Source of the DNA: Sarcocystis neurona
Taxonomy: Eukaryota; Apicomplexa; Conoidasida; Eucoccidiorida; Sarcocystidae
NCBI GenBank assembly: GCA_000727475.1
Contig: KL647297.1
Location: 1,298,210 to 1,362,209 of the forward strand
Reading direction: 5' to 3'
Length of the DNA: 64,000 nt
Position 1 is the stretch's first letter. Each line of letters starts with the position of its first letter. The notes beneath the pieces are model-generated. The model was not told where the DNA came from. It ran no database searches and saw only the letters and a list, made by a program, of their open reading frames with translations. Both the position numbers and the translations under genes were made by a program. This document shows positions 21,410 through 33,772 of this stretch, one piece after another.

Positions 21410-24400
21410 GAGGAAAAATAGTGGAAGTGTTGCTGCCAGTAAATCCAGAAGTCACACCGTTTGCCCCGGGGGTAACGGCGGAACAGCAGCGTCAGCAGCG
21501 GCTGCAGCACGTCAGCCAGAGCAACCATCCGCTCTACAACCAGCGGCATCTCTCTCACCAGCAGCACTTTCGACGCGAAGCCAAGCTGCCTCTGCACCTC
21601 TGGTTGCTTCTTGGCGGCAAAGACATGCAAGGCCTCGACGGTAAGCCCTCTAGCAATTTCTTCTGCCTCTTCTCCTCCTGCGCGCTACATGCGGAAATTC
21701 ACGGTCTTGTTGCGTCCTTAGAGCGGGCGTCCTAGAGAAAAAAGCTGGATAGCCTGTCGCTTGGAAGCGTCATATTGGCAGCAGTTCTGTGATCTATTGA
21801 AGATGACAGGAGCAATAATAGTTTTACACGTTGAAAAGTGCACGGGTGATAGTACGCATACAAGACGCGTGAACGCCTGTACGAGAGAGCGCTTGATGCG
21901 CCGCACTCGGGTGTACGTACACCGTAGCGTGTTATTGTGCACGGGTACCAGGCGCACAATTATCTCTGTAGCATCTGTGCGGCGCGTTAAACTGGAAAGA
22001 AGAAATATTGCGCGAGTCTCTTCACACGCGGAGGAACTCTTTGTGAACCCTAGTGACGCGTCAGCACTGTCACGGAGCTTATTCTACGCTTTGGTGAAGT
22101 GTAGACACCACAGGAACCGCGAACTGATGGACGTGCGGTGTATCTCCAGCTGAACTCGGCATTAATGTGTAGCGCGTTGTGAGCCTAGACACGAAGAGGC
22201 GTAGATTGATCTACTCTTACTTTGCAAAGTGATATTTTTTTTTGTGAAAACCACATGTACGTACACGCGAACAAAGGCGCGTGTGTCGTGCCTCTGTCGG
22301 TGTGTGCGTGTGTGGATGGGTGGGTGGCTGAAGTGTACGTACACCTGAAGGTGAACTCGTGGACAGGAATTGGTGTCCGTACACTTTGAGCAAAAAGAGG
22401 TGTACAGGTGTGCTAAATGCAATGAAAGTAGATTGAGCACTTGGTCACGTGTGGGCAAGGGCGCTTCTGCAGGGCTGGTCCTGGCGTGGAAGTTCCTTCG
22501 CTTCGCATCTGAGATCCCTCCCAGCGAGTTCGTAGAGGCAAACGAAAGTACAACAGGCGGGCCGCGCTGTGGTTTCAAGGTGAAAAAAGACGGTGCAGGG
22601 GAGTTGTACGGCTCTCTTGACTGGCGAGGCCGCCTCAGCGGCGCGGAGCTGTACAAGCAGTATCACCAGCAGGTACTTTTATATGTTGTTCCTACGCAGC
22701 AGCAGAAAGCGCCGCAGCAGCCGCTGTTGTGTAAAGGGGCACTTCACCAGTCTTAGACGCAATAGCAGCAACAGCAGGTGGCCCACGTCGCTTGTAGCAG
22801 CAGAAACGCTCGCGCAAATGACAGGGGCAGCAGAGACTAGCCGCAGCTCCCGTTTGTGGTCGTAAACTTTCTTAGAGCAAACTGAAGTTGTGTTGAAGGG
22901 AAACCTCACATGATTAGCGGCACAGTAGCGGCTAGAAAACTTTCTGTCGACCTGCGTGTACAGGTATACACACTATCTTCTGTGTCGTGGACACGGGAGT
23001 ACATCTGTGTGTTTCCACATGCATATATATGTATGTATATATATATATATGGGCAGCTGTTCCTATGTATGCATTTGACTACACATGGGGCAGACACAGG
23101 AGGGCACCTGTGCGAATCAATACGCGCATATACACATATATATCTATATATGTATTTGGGCAGCTGTTAGTATGTCTGCATTCCTCTATATGTACAGGAG
23201 ACACGGGAGTATATTTACATGTTTCCATATGCGGAGATATGTATATATATTTTATGGATATTTACGGACAGCTGTTACTGCGTCTACATTAGACAACATA
23301 TACACATACGTAGCCCGTGCCCGCTGGTCAGTGAGATGTGTTGTGTATGCGAACCGCTAGTCGGTGCGCAGACTTGTCCTGCGTGTGTGTACGTACACGT
23401 GTAGATACACAGGTAGATACATAGGTAGATAGATATTTGTGGATATAAACATAGGTAAGTAAGTGTTTATCTGTAAACACATATAAGTGTAAACAGGCAG
23501 GTGAAAACATGTGTAACACGCGGGAATCTCTACATGCGTGTAAACCTGATTCGAAAGGCAAGAGGCGAACCGTGCAAAGGTTTCTACACGTACCCGTTGT
23601 CAAGAAGCTACTACTTTCTCTATAAGAATGCGTGTGTATGTATAGTCTTTCATGATGACTTGCACACGTTGACAGCCTTTGGCTCTGCTAGCGACCCGCT
23701 TGCCACGCCGCAGCCCTGCTGCTCGGCCGTTGTCTCTAGGTAGCTTAGCAAGGAAATCTAGGATTCTGCAAGACATCGGTTTGACGTGAGCAAGTTTAGA
23801 ATTGCTCTCATGCAGCTGGGGCACGCGTGCGTCCACATGAGCCTCACACAGCAGTCGGCCCAAGTAGATCTACTGATAATATTATATAGACGTATTTTAC
23901 GCATATGTATGTGTATGTATATGTGTGTATCGTAGGTATGTATAATATTTATGTATATATCTCTATATATAATACTACGCATATATATAGTATACGCATG
24001 TAGTATGTAAATACCACATGATACTACCATGTATGGAGTATCTCTAATATATGTACATATATATGTATATACTTTTGTGTCTTTGAGGCAGGCACACCAA
24101 TGCACCTACACTCACGAGTGTGTTTGTCCAGAGGAAATGAATAGATGAGCGTGTACGCGTGTAGCAATTAGGTGTATGTATACCCGGTCGTCCCTACGTA
24201 TTTCAAGACAGCTGCGAACGCATTAACTCCCGTAGCGCGTTGACTGCGCTGCCACTTTTTCTGCAACTCCTCCAGGGAAGAAATCCTGCTCACGACCAGC
24301 TGGCTGGAAAGGACGTCTCTTCTTCTACAGGTAGGATCTGCCCCCACAAATTTTTGTGTCTCTTGCACAAAGACGTGTTCCTGCGTCGATACCAACACTA

Positions 24401-27400
24401 TTAAATTAGATAGTGGTTGCTGCTCTCCTGCATTCCGTCCAGGAGAGATCTGCACGGAGGCAAGGAAGTGTTGATTGAACATGTCGGTTGCCTGTAGATC
24501 GACCGTGCGCATACCTGGCGGTATACACATGTAACCGTGATGCCTCCGTGTATCTATTTGTAATTGTACCCTGATATCGTCGTCTGCACAGGTGCCTGAT
24601 TAACAGAAGTTCATACATATATACCTAGATATCTGTAGACCTCTCCCTGCATGTGTATATATGTATATATGTATATGCATCCGTTGTTCTTTTGTGTGGG
24701 CGATACGTGTATATGTACATATCTAAGTGAAGGCGCGCATACATGTCTGTACACATACGTATATGCAACAATGATAAGAAACATATCAGGACACGTGTCT
24801 AAAGTGAATGCAGTCACTCGATGGAAGCCGACTGAACGGGGAGAGTCGCGCTCTTCTCTGCGGTGAGAAACAAAGCTCTTGTAAAGTCTTTAAAAGTGCT
24901 TCGGCCTCTGTGTGTCCTTCTGGTCACACGCATACTGTACAGTGTGTCCACCTGTGCGGCGACACAGGAAGCCGAGGAAACGTCCAAGCTATCTGACTAT
25001 ATCATGAGATAACTGCCGCGCTATCTCCGTGTCTGCGCCCGTACACAAACTTGCATGAGATCATTCATACATTTGACTGCCTCCCTGCGCTGAGCAGCCA
25101 CCCGAGCCACGTGTAGGCAGTTTTCCGGTAGGTCGCCTGCCGGGATCTTGATACATACATGTATCTGTCTATCTATCCATCTATGCAAACATATATGTGT
25201 AGAGATGTATACGTATACGTACTCTCATATTTATAGACTTAGGCCCACATATGCGTATACATACAATGTGAACTTCAGTAATAGAGTCCCTCCTCATATA
25301 TATATATATATGTAAATGCATATTTGCAGTCAGTCACGTGCTTTTGCGTAAGGCTGAGAAGAAACTTTTGTACAGATGTTCCTTGCAGGCAGCTGGTCAC
25401 TGTACACGTGGGTGTGTTCGATTCGTCGTCACATACGGGTACCTACGTGTGGAGCAGAAGTTTTTCAGTGTAAGCACTCGGCACGCGCCTAAACGCAGTT
25501 GTAACTAAAGACGGAAATGGCCTCGCTGACTTCTCCAGACTCGCGAAGATAATATCATCCAGGCACTCTATTATGCCCGGAGATGCAGCTTGCTCTTTGC
25601 TCGCCCATCTATATATATACGTACACGAGTATATACATATATATATGTATATATGTCTATACACATGTGTGCGTATCAGTATACATCTATATATTTATCT
25701 GGAGAGAATTCATTCGTTCTCTGCTTAGATGTCGTATCCTCGTTATTTCCACCATTTTCTGAGAAAGTGCTCTTCCTGAGAGAGAGAGAGAGGAAGAAAG
25801 GGGACACAGAAAGTGGGGGAGAGAAAGAGAGAGAGGGCGGAAAAAAAAGAAAATTCCACTTTCCTACCCACAGCGGGTGGCACTGACATCTTTTGGGAAG
25901 CTCGCTGACCCAGTGAACGGCCACTTTGTTCAAGCGTATGTTGCAGATTTTGACAGATCTTCTTTTTGTCTGCTCCATCCGTAGTTCGCTTGGAGTGAGC
26001 TGCGCATGCAGCTGCACGGCCACTGCCGCTTGTTTGCGCTCGTGTATATCTTCTCGTTTACTGTTGTCACTCCTGCAATTTCGTCCTTCTTCTGGTAAAC
26101 ACACGAGATGCAGCCGTGCTTCTTTTGTGGAATTGACATGCAATTCGACCTTTGCAACGGAAGGGGTGTGGCTTGGGTACCGTGCCCTACGTGTGTTCCT
26201 GAAAAGGCTGTTGGTTTTCCTTTAGGGGTACACTGATACATCTGTCGCTGACCTGAAGAGGAAAAATAGACGAAGAAAAAGCAGCGAATCATATGTGTGT
26301 CGTTCCGCAGCAATATACAACTGTCGCCTGTGCCTGCTGCTATCTGCTGTTTCCCCGTGCCGTGTTGCTTCACTGCGGCCGGCTGCTGTCGTGTTGGTAC
26401 GTGTTGCCTCTGTTGATTGTTACCTTAGGTCCCACCAGCGGAGTGCTGCTACGTACCTGTTGTGTGCCGGCTCTGCTGCTGCGTTACTGCTGCTCTGCTG
26501 CGGAGTGCGGCTGTTGTCGCAATGCTGCAACGCATGTGCCGATGCGCTGCAGCTGTTGATATGCAGCTTTCTGCCGCTGCGTTGCCGCGCTGCTTCAGAT
26601 GCCGCACCGTCATTGCTACGCTGCCGTATGCTCCGCTCCTGCTGCTGCTGCAGCTGCTACGCCACGTCCCTGTGGTTGCTGTTGTACTTAGCTGCCGCCG
26701 CTGCCGAAACGCATGTGTACCTACGTGCAGCACTCTTCCTGTTGCCCCACGGCTCTACCGCCGTAGCAGCCTATGCATACATATATGTGTGTTCCGCTGC
26801 CCACGCACTTTGTGCGGGTTCCTCTGTATGCAGGTTTTTCTCCGTTCGGTCCCTTTCTGTTCGATATGAAAGGCGTCGCAGAAACGGCGCAATATCGCAT
26901 TGCATTTCTGATGGTGGATATTCCTGGGTACGGCAACTCCTCCGGCCATCCGTCTCCTGATACCATTCGAAGCTGCGTGCTACAAGTGAGACTTCATCTT
27001 CTCTTCAGACACACTCTTTCGCATCTATACATACTCTTTTCCTTCCTCCCAAAACAAGCGTCTGGACGGTGCGCCATCCGGCTGTACGTTTCTTCCTGCA
27101 TAGGAAATGGCAGAGTGAGAGCTCTAGTCGGTCTCTTTGCACGTGTCTTACGTACAGGTTCTTCGCTCTATAGTTGAAACAGTAGCAGCAGCTACTCCTC
27201 CTTTCTCTCCTGCACCTGCCTATGTATCTCCCAAAAACCTACGAAAGCAGTGCAGCCATCGTTCCCTCTATCTGAAGTCCGCTGTTTTGTTGCTCTGTTT
27301 GTTCCGTATAGCGCATACAGAGAGGAAACGCAGATTTGTGTGTGCCGAAATTATACAAGTCTTCTGGTCGCCCGTTTTAAAAATCGTTACAAGCTACACG

Positions 27401-30400
27401 TTACAAGTGGACGAGTATTACCTTGCTCCAAGAGGCAGAGATTGCACGTCGAGCACCGTGTCATATGCACGCACGCATAGTGCCGCCAACAAGCATATCT
27501 CTAGACACTCTAGAAAGGCTGACGTGTCCCTCTGTCCTTTGTTGATTGGGAAGGGTGTGCGTCGAGCGAGAGAGAGAGGCGAGAAAAAGAGGGAGACCGC
27601 TTTTGCAGCGCTAAGCTTTCGTAATCGTGAACGTGTGTCATTCTGCGGCTTACTTCTCTGTCCTGGTTGCTCTCTTTCCTTCTCAGTCGGTGAAACACGC
27701 CTTGCTCGAACTGGTGGAGCAGCACGAGGAAGAAGCAATTGTCATAAATGTCCTCGGGTACTCTCTGGGCTGCGCGGTGGCCGTCGCGTTGTGTGCGGAC
27801 TTGGCAGAGAGCATTCGCAACGACTTAGCTGCAGGCCTAGAAGTTGGCTCTCCTGCTGCTTCTTCTTTTTCCTGCGGCTGCTGCCGTGACGACGTCCGTT
27901 TCTCCGTAGCTGCAACGTGTGTGCCTGCTCGCCGGTCGGAGGGCAGCTCGCCGGGACTTTGCTGCTGCAGCTGCCACAGCAAGATAGACACAGCGTCGCA
28001 GGCACTGGAGGAGCAGCTGAAGGGAATTCGACTAGAACAGCATGCCGACCGCAGCAAGCCTACCCTGCACGCAGGCGTGAATTTCGACGCAGCATCAAAT
28101 CTCACTTTTAAGGACACTTGCAATATCACCATGTATGAGGATGGAGCAGGAACTCCTTACGTCAGCAGACTCAAGGAGGACCACGTCCGCCACCCTGCTG
28201 CCGTCCACGAACTTCGTGGCCTCAGAATCGCTGTGAGCAAGACACAGGCCTATCTTTTGAACTCATACGTACTTGAGCGTAGGTCAACGCTCTGCATCTC
28301 CCCTGTGTGCGTATACAGGTATGCACGCGTCGACAGGCGGAACTACTTTTGTATGGGTATGTGGGTGTGTGGGTGTGTGTGCATATATGTCTTTCTATGA
28401 CGCGTCAGGTGTGAGAATATCTATGTATCAGTAGCAGACTTGGCAACGGCCGTCGTGTAGCCACGGCCGAGTCGTGCGCAAGTACATGTGCGTGTAACTC
28501 GGAGAGGACGGCCCAGGCGTGATTTCTGGGCTGCGTTCCTCGAGTACATGATTTCTGAGCAGCCTGCCACCGCAGGGACGCATGAAGGCTTGGACAAGTA
28601 CAGCTGAAAAGTAGAGAGAAAGAGAAAGACGCAGGTGCATTCAGGAGAGATAGAAGGTGCACAACGGTGAATCACAAAGAAGAGTGAACAGGTAAAGCGA
28701 CTGCGTGTCGTGCACGGGGACCGATGGGTCAGCAACCATGGACACGTCGGACGGGTCTGCAGAGGGACGTGCGGAAACCAAACAACGAGCGAGTGTGATC
28801 TTTCTGCTGCTGTGGACCAGGTTTTGTGTAGTCGTTAAATCGTTGCTTCAGCGTTCGTAGTGAAGTCGCTGTTGCTCGCGTGAGGAGACGTGTGTGGTAT
28901 TGTGGTCCTCGCAGGAGTTTTCCTGCCATTGAAAGTGGCAACCGCAGTCCCTACAGAGGTCAAACGCGACGCAGCTGCGGTGTGGTACCACCAGGAGTGG
29001 CACAGTCGGGAGGGGTAGCTGAAAATGTTGCAGTATTATAGTGACCATTAAAAATTGAGGAGTAGCAGTGGTAGTGGTAGCAGTAGTAGTAGTAGTACAA
29101 GTAGTGACAGGATAGCAGCAGGGGGTAGCAGTAGTACGAGTAGTAGTAGTAGTAGTAGTAGAATCCTCCCCTGAGTATTGGGAGCCTAGGAATGTAGCTA
29201 CAGTGCGTGCTGCTCTTGTTGTGCTGCTGCTCGTGGGCGCAGAGGAGATATCGTTTGTATCGTGTGCCGCAGCGACGCAGCAGAAGCCAGCAATGACCCA
29301 CTTGTGTTTATCAAAGCAGAGCCTGAACGGGCGCATGCAGAACCGAGACCGCAGGCAGAGCCTTCTACGTGTTGTTGCTTGGCATGGGAAATTTCGCAGT
29401 TGGGGGGCAGCCGTAGAACACCGCGACACTGCGAACTGAGGGTGTGTGGCTCCTTCCACCCACACGTGTCTAGTGAACCTGCGGCAGTGTAAAGTTGCAC
29501 AGGCGCTGCAGTCGCTTGAGACAGTCTCGAAAGTTCAGAGGAAAATGCAAAGGGCGAACCAGTGTCTGCTTTCTTGTATTTGCATCTGCTTGCGTAGTTG
29601 GTGCGCGTGGAAACACCTGCCTATTTGCTTTCCTCTTGTCTCACGCCATCCCCTGTACGCGTACGTGGCGTACCGGGTGGCTCTCTCTTTTTCTTTTCTC
29701 TCGCGTATATCTCTGTGTGTGCGAATATTTGATGCCTTGGACGTTCTTGTGTATGGAGCGTGTAGGATCACAAGTGTTGCCACGCGTTTTTAGAGTCACA
29801 GATACCACGCGTCTTTCTCTGCACAAACGCGAAATCTCCAGCTGACGAGCGATCTGTACAGATGGTCTGTGTGCGACGGTGGGCTGCAAGACGCTTTCGC
29901 TGCCTCCTAATTTGGGGAGGATCACTCATATTCTTGTATGATAAGTGACCCTGAGAACGGTTCTTTCTGCTTCTGCAGCAGCTGGATAGGCGCTGCTATG
30001 TATGCTCCGTGCACGCACGTACAAAGCATGTCTGCATACGTGTGTGATTGGGTCTCGACATGCGTGGACTGCGGGCGTGTGGAGCACGGCAACGTGCACG
30101 ACGGTGTGCGTATCACGAATATTTATCCTCCAATGCACTGCTTTCTTGTTCACCTCTTCTTGAAACAGGTAAATAGACTCGTGCTTGTGGCGCCCTTTAC
30201 GTCAGTACAAGCGATGGCGTCGCGAGTGGCTGCAGCCACCCTCGGAGGAGGGGGGCTCATCAGCCGTGCAGCAGGAGCGCTGGTCAGCAGGCAGATAAAC
30301 TGGGATAACGAGGCGTCTCTTCGACGACTTTTCAGCAGTATGCATGGTGAGACGAAAAAAGGAAATACGGGAAACTCATTGCAGCAGCGGAAATCCACTA

Positions 30401-33400
30401 TTTAGATATATGTAAAGTGTGGTTATATACGCGTTTTCACCTGGACGCGCGTGTATGTATACATATGTATGTGTGAATATGTCCGCCTCTTTGGCTTGGG
30501 CGTGTGATTTGGTATGCGCGAGTCACATGTATGCACGTATATGTATATGTGTACGCGTTTTTAGCTTGAGCGTGTGCTTGGGTATGGGAGAGTCGATGTT
30601 TTGAATGTGCATGTCTTTGTTGAGAAGTGATTTTCATCGTAAATATGAAAAAGATATACACTGGAGTATAACTAAATCCTTCCTGGCGTACAACAATCAT
30701 AAAGAAATTGCGGGAATGTATATCATCACCGGCGCTATATTTAGTGTAGTTGGTACTCTGATGAAGTAAGACTAGCAACAAAGAATCGTTCTCTCTCTAT
30801 GTATATGTTTGCGTGTGTGTGTGCGTATACGCAGAGTATACTCAGTCATCTAGATTAAGGACGTCTTCTATGCACGAGTGTACGTGGAGTGTAACGGCAA
30901 GTTTTTGTAGACGTATCGTCAAATTGATTGTGACGCCTAATGCTCCGTACCGTGGACGACCTAGCGCCATGTACACTACTTGAGTATACGTATGGCGTAG
31001 TCGTATGGTCGACACGTGTATGTGGAGGCATGCTAGTGACCTTCATTTTTTCACTTTTTTCACTGTGTGCATAACTCGATGTGTACGTTCACGGTCGTGT
31101 TTCGTATCACGTCGACTGGGGCGGCGAGGTCTCAAAATAACTGTACGCTCTAAGTATAGTAATTTCTAAGCAAGATTCTCTGTGATGTAAGAGTGAGTAT
31201 GGCTCGCACGTTTGATCTGCTACCGCTGCTACTGGCTTGCGCGCAACTGCTTGCGCTCCCGCGTACTACTCTCAAAGAGTAAACACAAAGAGTATGAGAG
31301 AGAAACAAAGTAAAGGCGTTTACCCGCTTGCGCGGACGCGTATGACTGTCCCTCTACATTTGTGTGTCCACATGCGTAGACACGGATAAAGAAAAAAGCT
31401 CTTGCGGCGCAAGCACGGCAGCAAAACGGCCCACAACCTTGCTGATTCTCACAGGTAGCATGAGCGTGCAACGCATTACACGTACGTACTCCATCCGTAG
31501 ATATGAAAGCGTGTGCTGATATGTAACGAGAGATATTTGCTTAGATTGAGACGCTATGGTTCTTTCTTTACGCACCGGCAGTAGGATATTTGTCAAGCAA
31601 ATATATACTTAGGTGAACAGCCGCCGTATGACTGTTTCTTGTGTGTGCATACATGTGTGGGTAAATCTTCCTTGGTAAATTTGCATACCTAAATTAATAG
31701 TTTAATCACACTTAAGAGGGTTCAGCGAATAATCGCTTGCATACGTAGAAGAGGGTGTGATATGAAGAGCTGTGGCTGTGCAGGACATCTCGATGCGTTA
31801 GAGTCCGACGGGCCAACGCCCTTTTCTATCCAGACGACATCTTCTGAATGAGATGTTTCTGCTATTTCTCTCATGCAGATATCGAGGAGCAGTCCCAGGC
31901 AGACGTCTTCCGAAACTTTCGGCTGTACATACAGCATGGCGAGTGCGACACCGTGATTCCTTGGACAATGGGCTATGAGGTGTACCGCATTGCGCAGTCG
32001 CTGAAGACATCGTTTAATCTTCATCACATTCCCCTCCAGGCAAGCTACACTAAAGTGAAGCCGTTACTGTTGTGCCACTTTTTACACGTCTCTCTGTTAT
32101 CTGTACATTTGTACGTGCGTGTAGAGATATACGGACAAATACGCATATGCATATATCCGCCCTGTCGCACCCGGCAGTTCGTGCGGAGTTGAGTCCCGCT
32201 GCGCGTAAGGGCGAGCAAACGTTCAAGAAAACCTGCATTTCCCATGCGAGCTGCAGCGTACGCACGTGTGCGTCCTGTTCGAGTGCTTGTAAACTGTTCC
32301 GACAGTTTTTTTGATAACTGCAGCACACACGAGAGGAGTCTCTCAGTGGTAGCCTCACACGTGGTAGGGCAGCACAGAATAGGAGGTATGCGCATGAGCT
32401 CCGCCCCTTTACCCGACTCAAGCTGCTTTCTGCTGGTATACTTCACATGTACGCATACAGGTGTATGGATGTATATATATATACATGGAAATATAGACAT
32501 GCACACATACGTTTTGCATGGATGTGATGGGCATGCAACCACCAGTAGGATTAGCGTGGGCAGAAAGGATGCGCGTAGGTAGAAAATTTGTAAAAATCAC
32601 ACATAAGCCTTTCGACGCTGGTTCTCTGCGGTGTGCTCATTAGACGCCACTGAAGAGAGCTGAGGGATGAGGAAGTCCATATCAACCGCACACACACTGT
32701 GATAATTTTTCACTGTTGCTGAAATGTGGATGCTTAACACGTTGTGTTTTTTCTCTGCTTGTCAGCTCTGCAATAGAAATCTCCAAAGGCATGTTCGCTA
32801 ACACTGGAAAAGATGACTTTCCGTCAGTGGACACGTTGCTCTCCATACGCTCAGCTGTACAGCGCTAGACGCTGAAATACCTTGCGTTATTGCATATGAG
32901 TCGTTTTTTGCTTTCCGAGGCCCTGCGGACACGGCCGGGGGAGGGAACCATTGTTCGTTCTGCAGTGCTATAATTCCACAGTTAATCCGTTTCAAGAAAT
33001 GCCAGGTGTGCTTGTTCTTGCGTGTTGCTCTGCCACCTCCTTTCAGTTTGTAAAGATGACTGGGGAGACGCACGCGTCGATTCTGTGCGGAAAGGGTGAG
33101 CTGACCCTACTGGAAAGTTGCTTCTGTCCGTATCGTCTGCACCCGGCAGCACCGCTTGCACTTCTGAAGTTTTACTCGCGTCAGTTTCTGCTGCCTAGGC
33201 TACCTGGAACGTTTTCGGTTGGTCCACCTCTTGGTTTCTCGCAAGCGTCCACGTTGCGGATGCGTCCATGCGTCCCTACCGAGAAAAGCAGCAACGCGAC
33301 TAATACAAAGTTCACTCCATCTAGTGGCTTGTCACATACACGCTGCACACAAAAGTTTCACTCTACAGGTCGCGTCATCACCAACAAACCCCCCACGAAA

Positions 33401-33772
33401 ACTTCTTATAGCGCTTACAGCGCTGCCGATGCAACCGCCGCCCGTCCAGTTGTGGAAATGTTGCTCTGCGGCGGAAGTTGTTCGAGCTTTGGGAGCAGCA
33501 CCTGCCGCGACGTACATGGCGGTGAGAGCAGCAATGGAGCCCGCGTTTCCTGCGGAGAAACGCCTCCGCAGGCCGCCAGCCGGCGAAACCAACGTGCATC
33601 GTCTCTCCACAGAAGCGGATCGTATGTGGCAGCATCCACTGCTCAAAGCGAGCTAGCACGGTTTCTCACCAGCGCTCTAACACGAAAGGCCGCTGTTTCG
33701 GATAAGCCTTTTTCCTCTGCTACCTGCGCCACGATACTACCGCTAGCAACAGGTGTACCCATGAGGGGGTAG
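21410..33772 (+). CDS. Alpha/beta-hydrolase (lipase/Bem46-like), multi-exon, 5' end incomplete
   Basis: A serine hydrolase assembled from phase-matched exons: 21410-21640, 22473-22672, 26834-26985, 27687-28232, 30169-30346, 31879-32039 and 33047-33772 (stop). Exon 1 ends in a Gly-Gly loop (LWLLLGGKDMQGLDG) where this family places its oxyanion residues. Exon 3 carries the strand and turn VDIPGYGNSSG. Exon 4 carries the nucleophile elbow GYSLG, Ser codon 27762-27764. Exon 5 has LVLVAPFTS; exon 6 has HGECDTVIPW, with Asp at 31947-31949; exon 7 has GETHAS, with His at 33071-33073. The full Ser-Asp-His triad is thus present. Outgoing and incoming phases agree at every junction except 22672/26834, so one exon of length 1 mod 3 is probably missing there. 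A Cys-rich insert follows the nucleophile and a tail of about 230 residues follows the His. Substrate is unknown; related proteins include membrane-associated serine esterases. The true start lies upstream. Confidence 0.9.
22985..23300. repeat. Three-copy minisatellite, about 106-116-bp period
   Basis: Copies start near 22988, 23094 and 23210. Each has GACACGGGAGTA or a close variant, then a TATATA stretch, then GGGCAGCTGTT (GGACAGCTGTT in the third), then a segment containing TCTGCATT. It lies within the inferred hydrolase intron between 22672 and 26834. Confidence 0.8.
23880..24075. repeat. AT-rich TATATG microsatellite
   Basis: An alternating TA/TATG tract inside the long hydrolase intron. 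Confidence 0.75.
24168..24530 (-). CDS. Possible minus-strand exon, unknown
   Basis: A minus-strand frame of 120 codons with balanced, complex composition between two simple-repeat tracts. It has no recognised motif. Other minus-strand frames (23600-23863 and 25676-26143) also look non-repetitive. A gene on the opposite strand inside the 22.7-26.8 kb hydrolase intron is conceivable, but I found no phase-consistent splice chain, and frames of this length arise by chance. Confidence 0.2.
   Translation of the reverse strand: MCIPPGMRTVDLQATDMFNQHFLASVQISPGRNAGEQQPLSNLIVLVSTQEHVFVQETQKFVGADPTCRRRDVLSSQLVVSRISSLEELQKKWQRSQRATGVNAFAAVLKYVGTTGYTYT
26340..26720. repeat. CTG/TGC-rich tract
   Basis: Interrupted CTG/GCT/TGC triplets immediately upstream of the hydrolase exon at 26834; several frames are open on both strands. 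Likely intronic. Confidence 0.55.
29045..29165. repeat. (AGT)n microsatellite
   Basis: Interrupted AGT/TAG triplets within the hydrolase intron 28233-30168. Read on the minus strand it gives a tyrosine run; not coding. Confidence 0.85.
30475..30602. repeat. Two-copy repeat, about 67-bp period
   Basis: TTGGCTTGGGCGTGTGATTT and TTAGCTTGAGCGTGTGCTTG, each followed by GGTATG and GAGTC, lie about 67 bp apart in the hydrolase intron 30347-31878. Confidence 0.65.
32040..33046 (+). other. Putative GC-AG intron of the hydrolase gene
   Basis: Exon 31879-32039 ends CTCCAG and is followed by GCAAGC, the consensus form of the rare GC donor. The acceptor is TTTCAG before 33047. Joining here keeps phase 0 and puts the strand before the catalytic His in one run (HHIPLQ then FVKMTGETH). 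An alternative GT donor at 32055 (AAA, then GTGAAG) also keeps phase and would add five codons. Confidence 0.45.

Larger units (their letters stand above)
18728..23398. repeat. Cluster of GGTGTACGTACACC palindromes
   Basis: The palindromic word and one-mismatch forms recur at about 18728-18741 (GGTGCACGTACACC), 19131-19144 (GGTGTATGTACACC), 19321-19333, 19561-19573, 19731-19747 (with the flanks GGGG and CCCC also inverted), 21910-21923 (perfect), 22254-22267, 22333-22345 and 23387-23398. Elsewhere in the window I noticed one perfect copy (5131) and weaker relatives such as 24172. Several lie at the edge of a complex-sequence frame where GTGTACGT could serve as a 5' splice site, but the word is symmetric, so this does not fix a strand. 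Confidence 0.7.

Noticed and set aside
29262..29492. Plus-strand complex frame inside the hydrolase intron 28233-30168
   Set aside because: Its acceptor would enter in phase 2 whereas both flanking hydrolase exons need phase 0, and the exons join cleanly without it.
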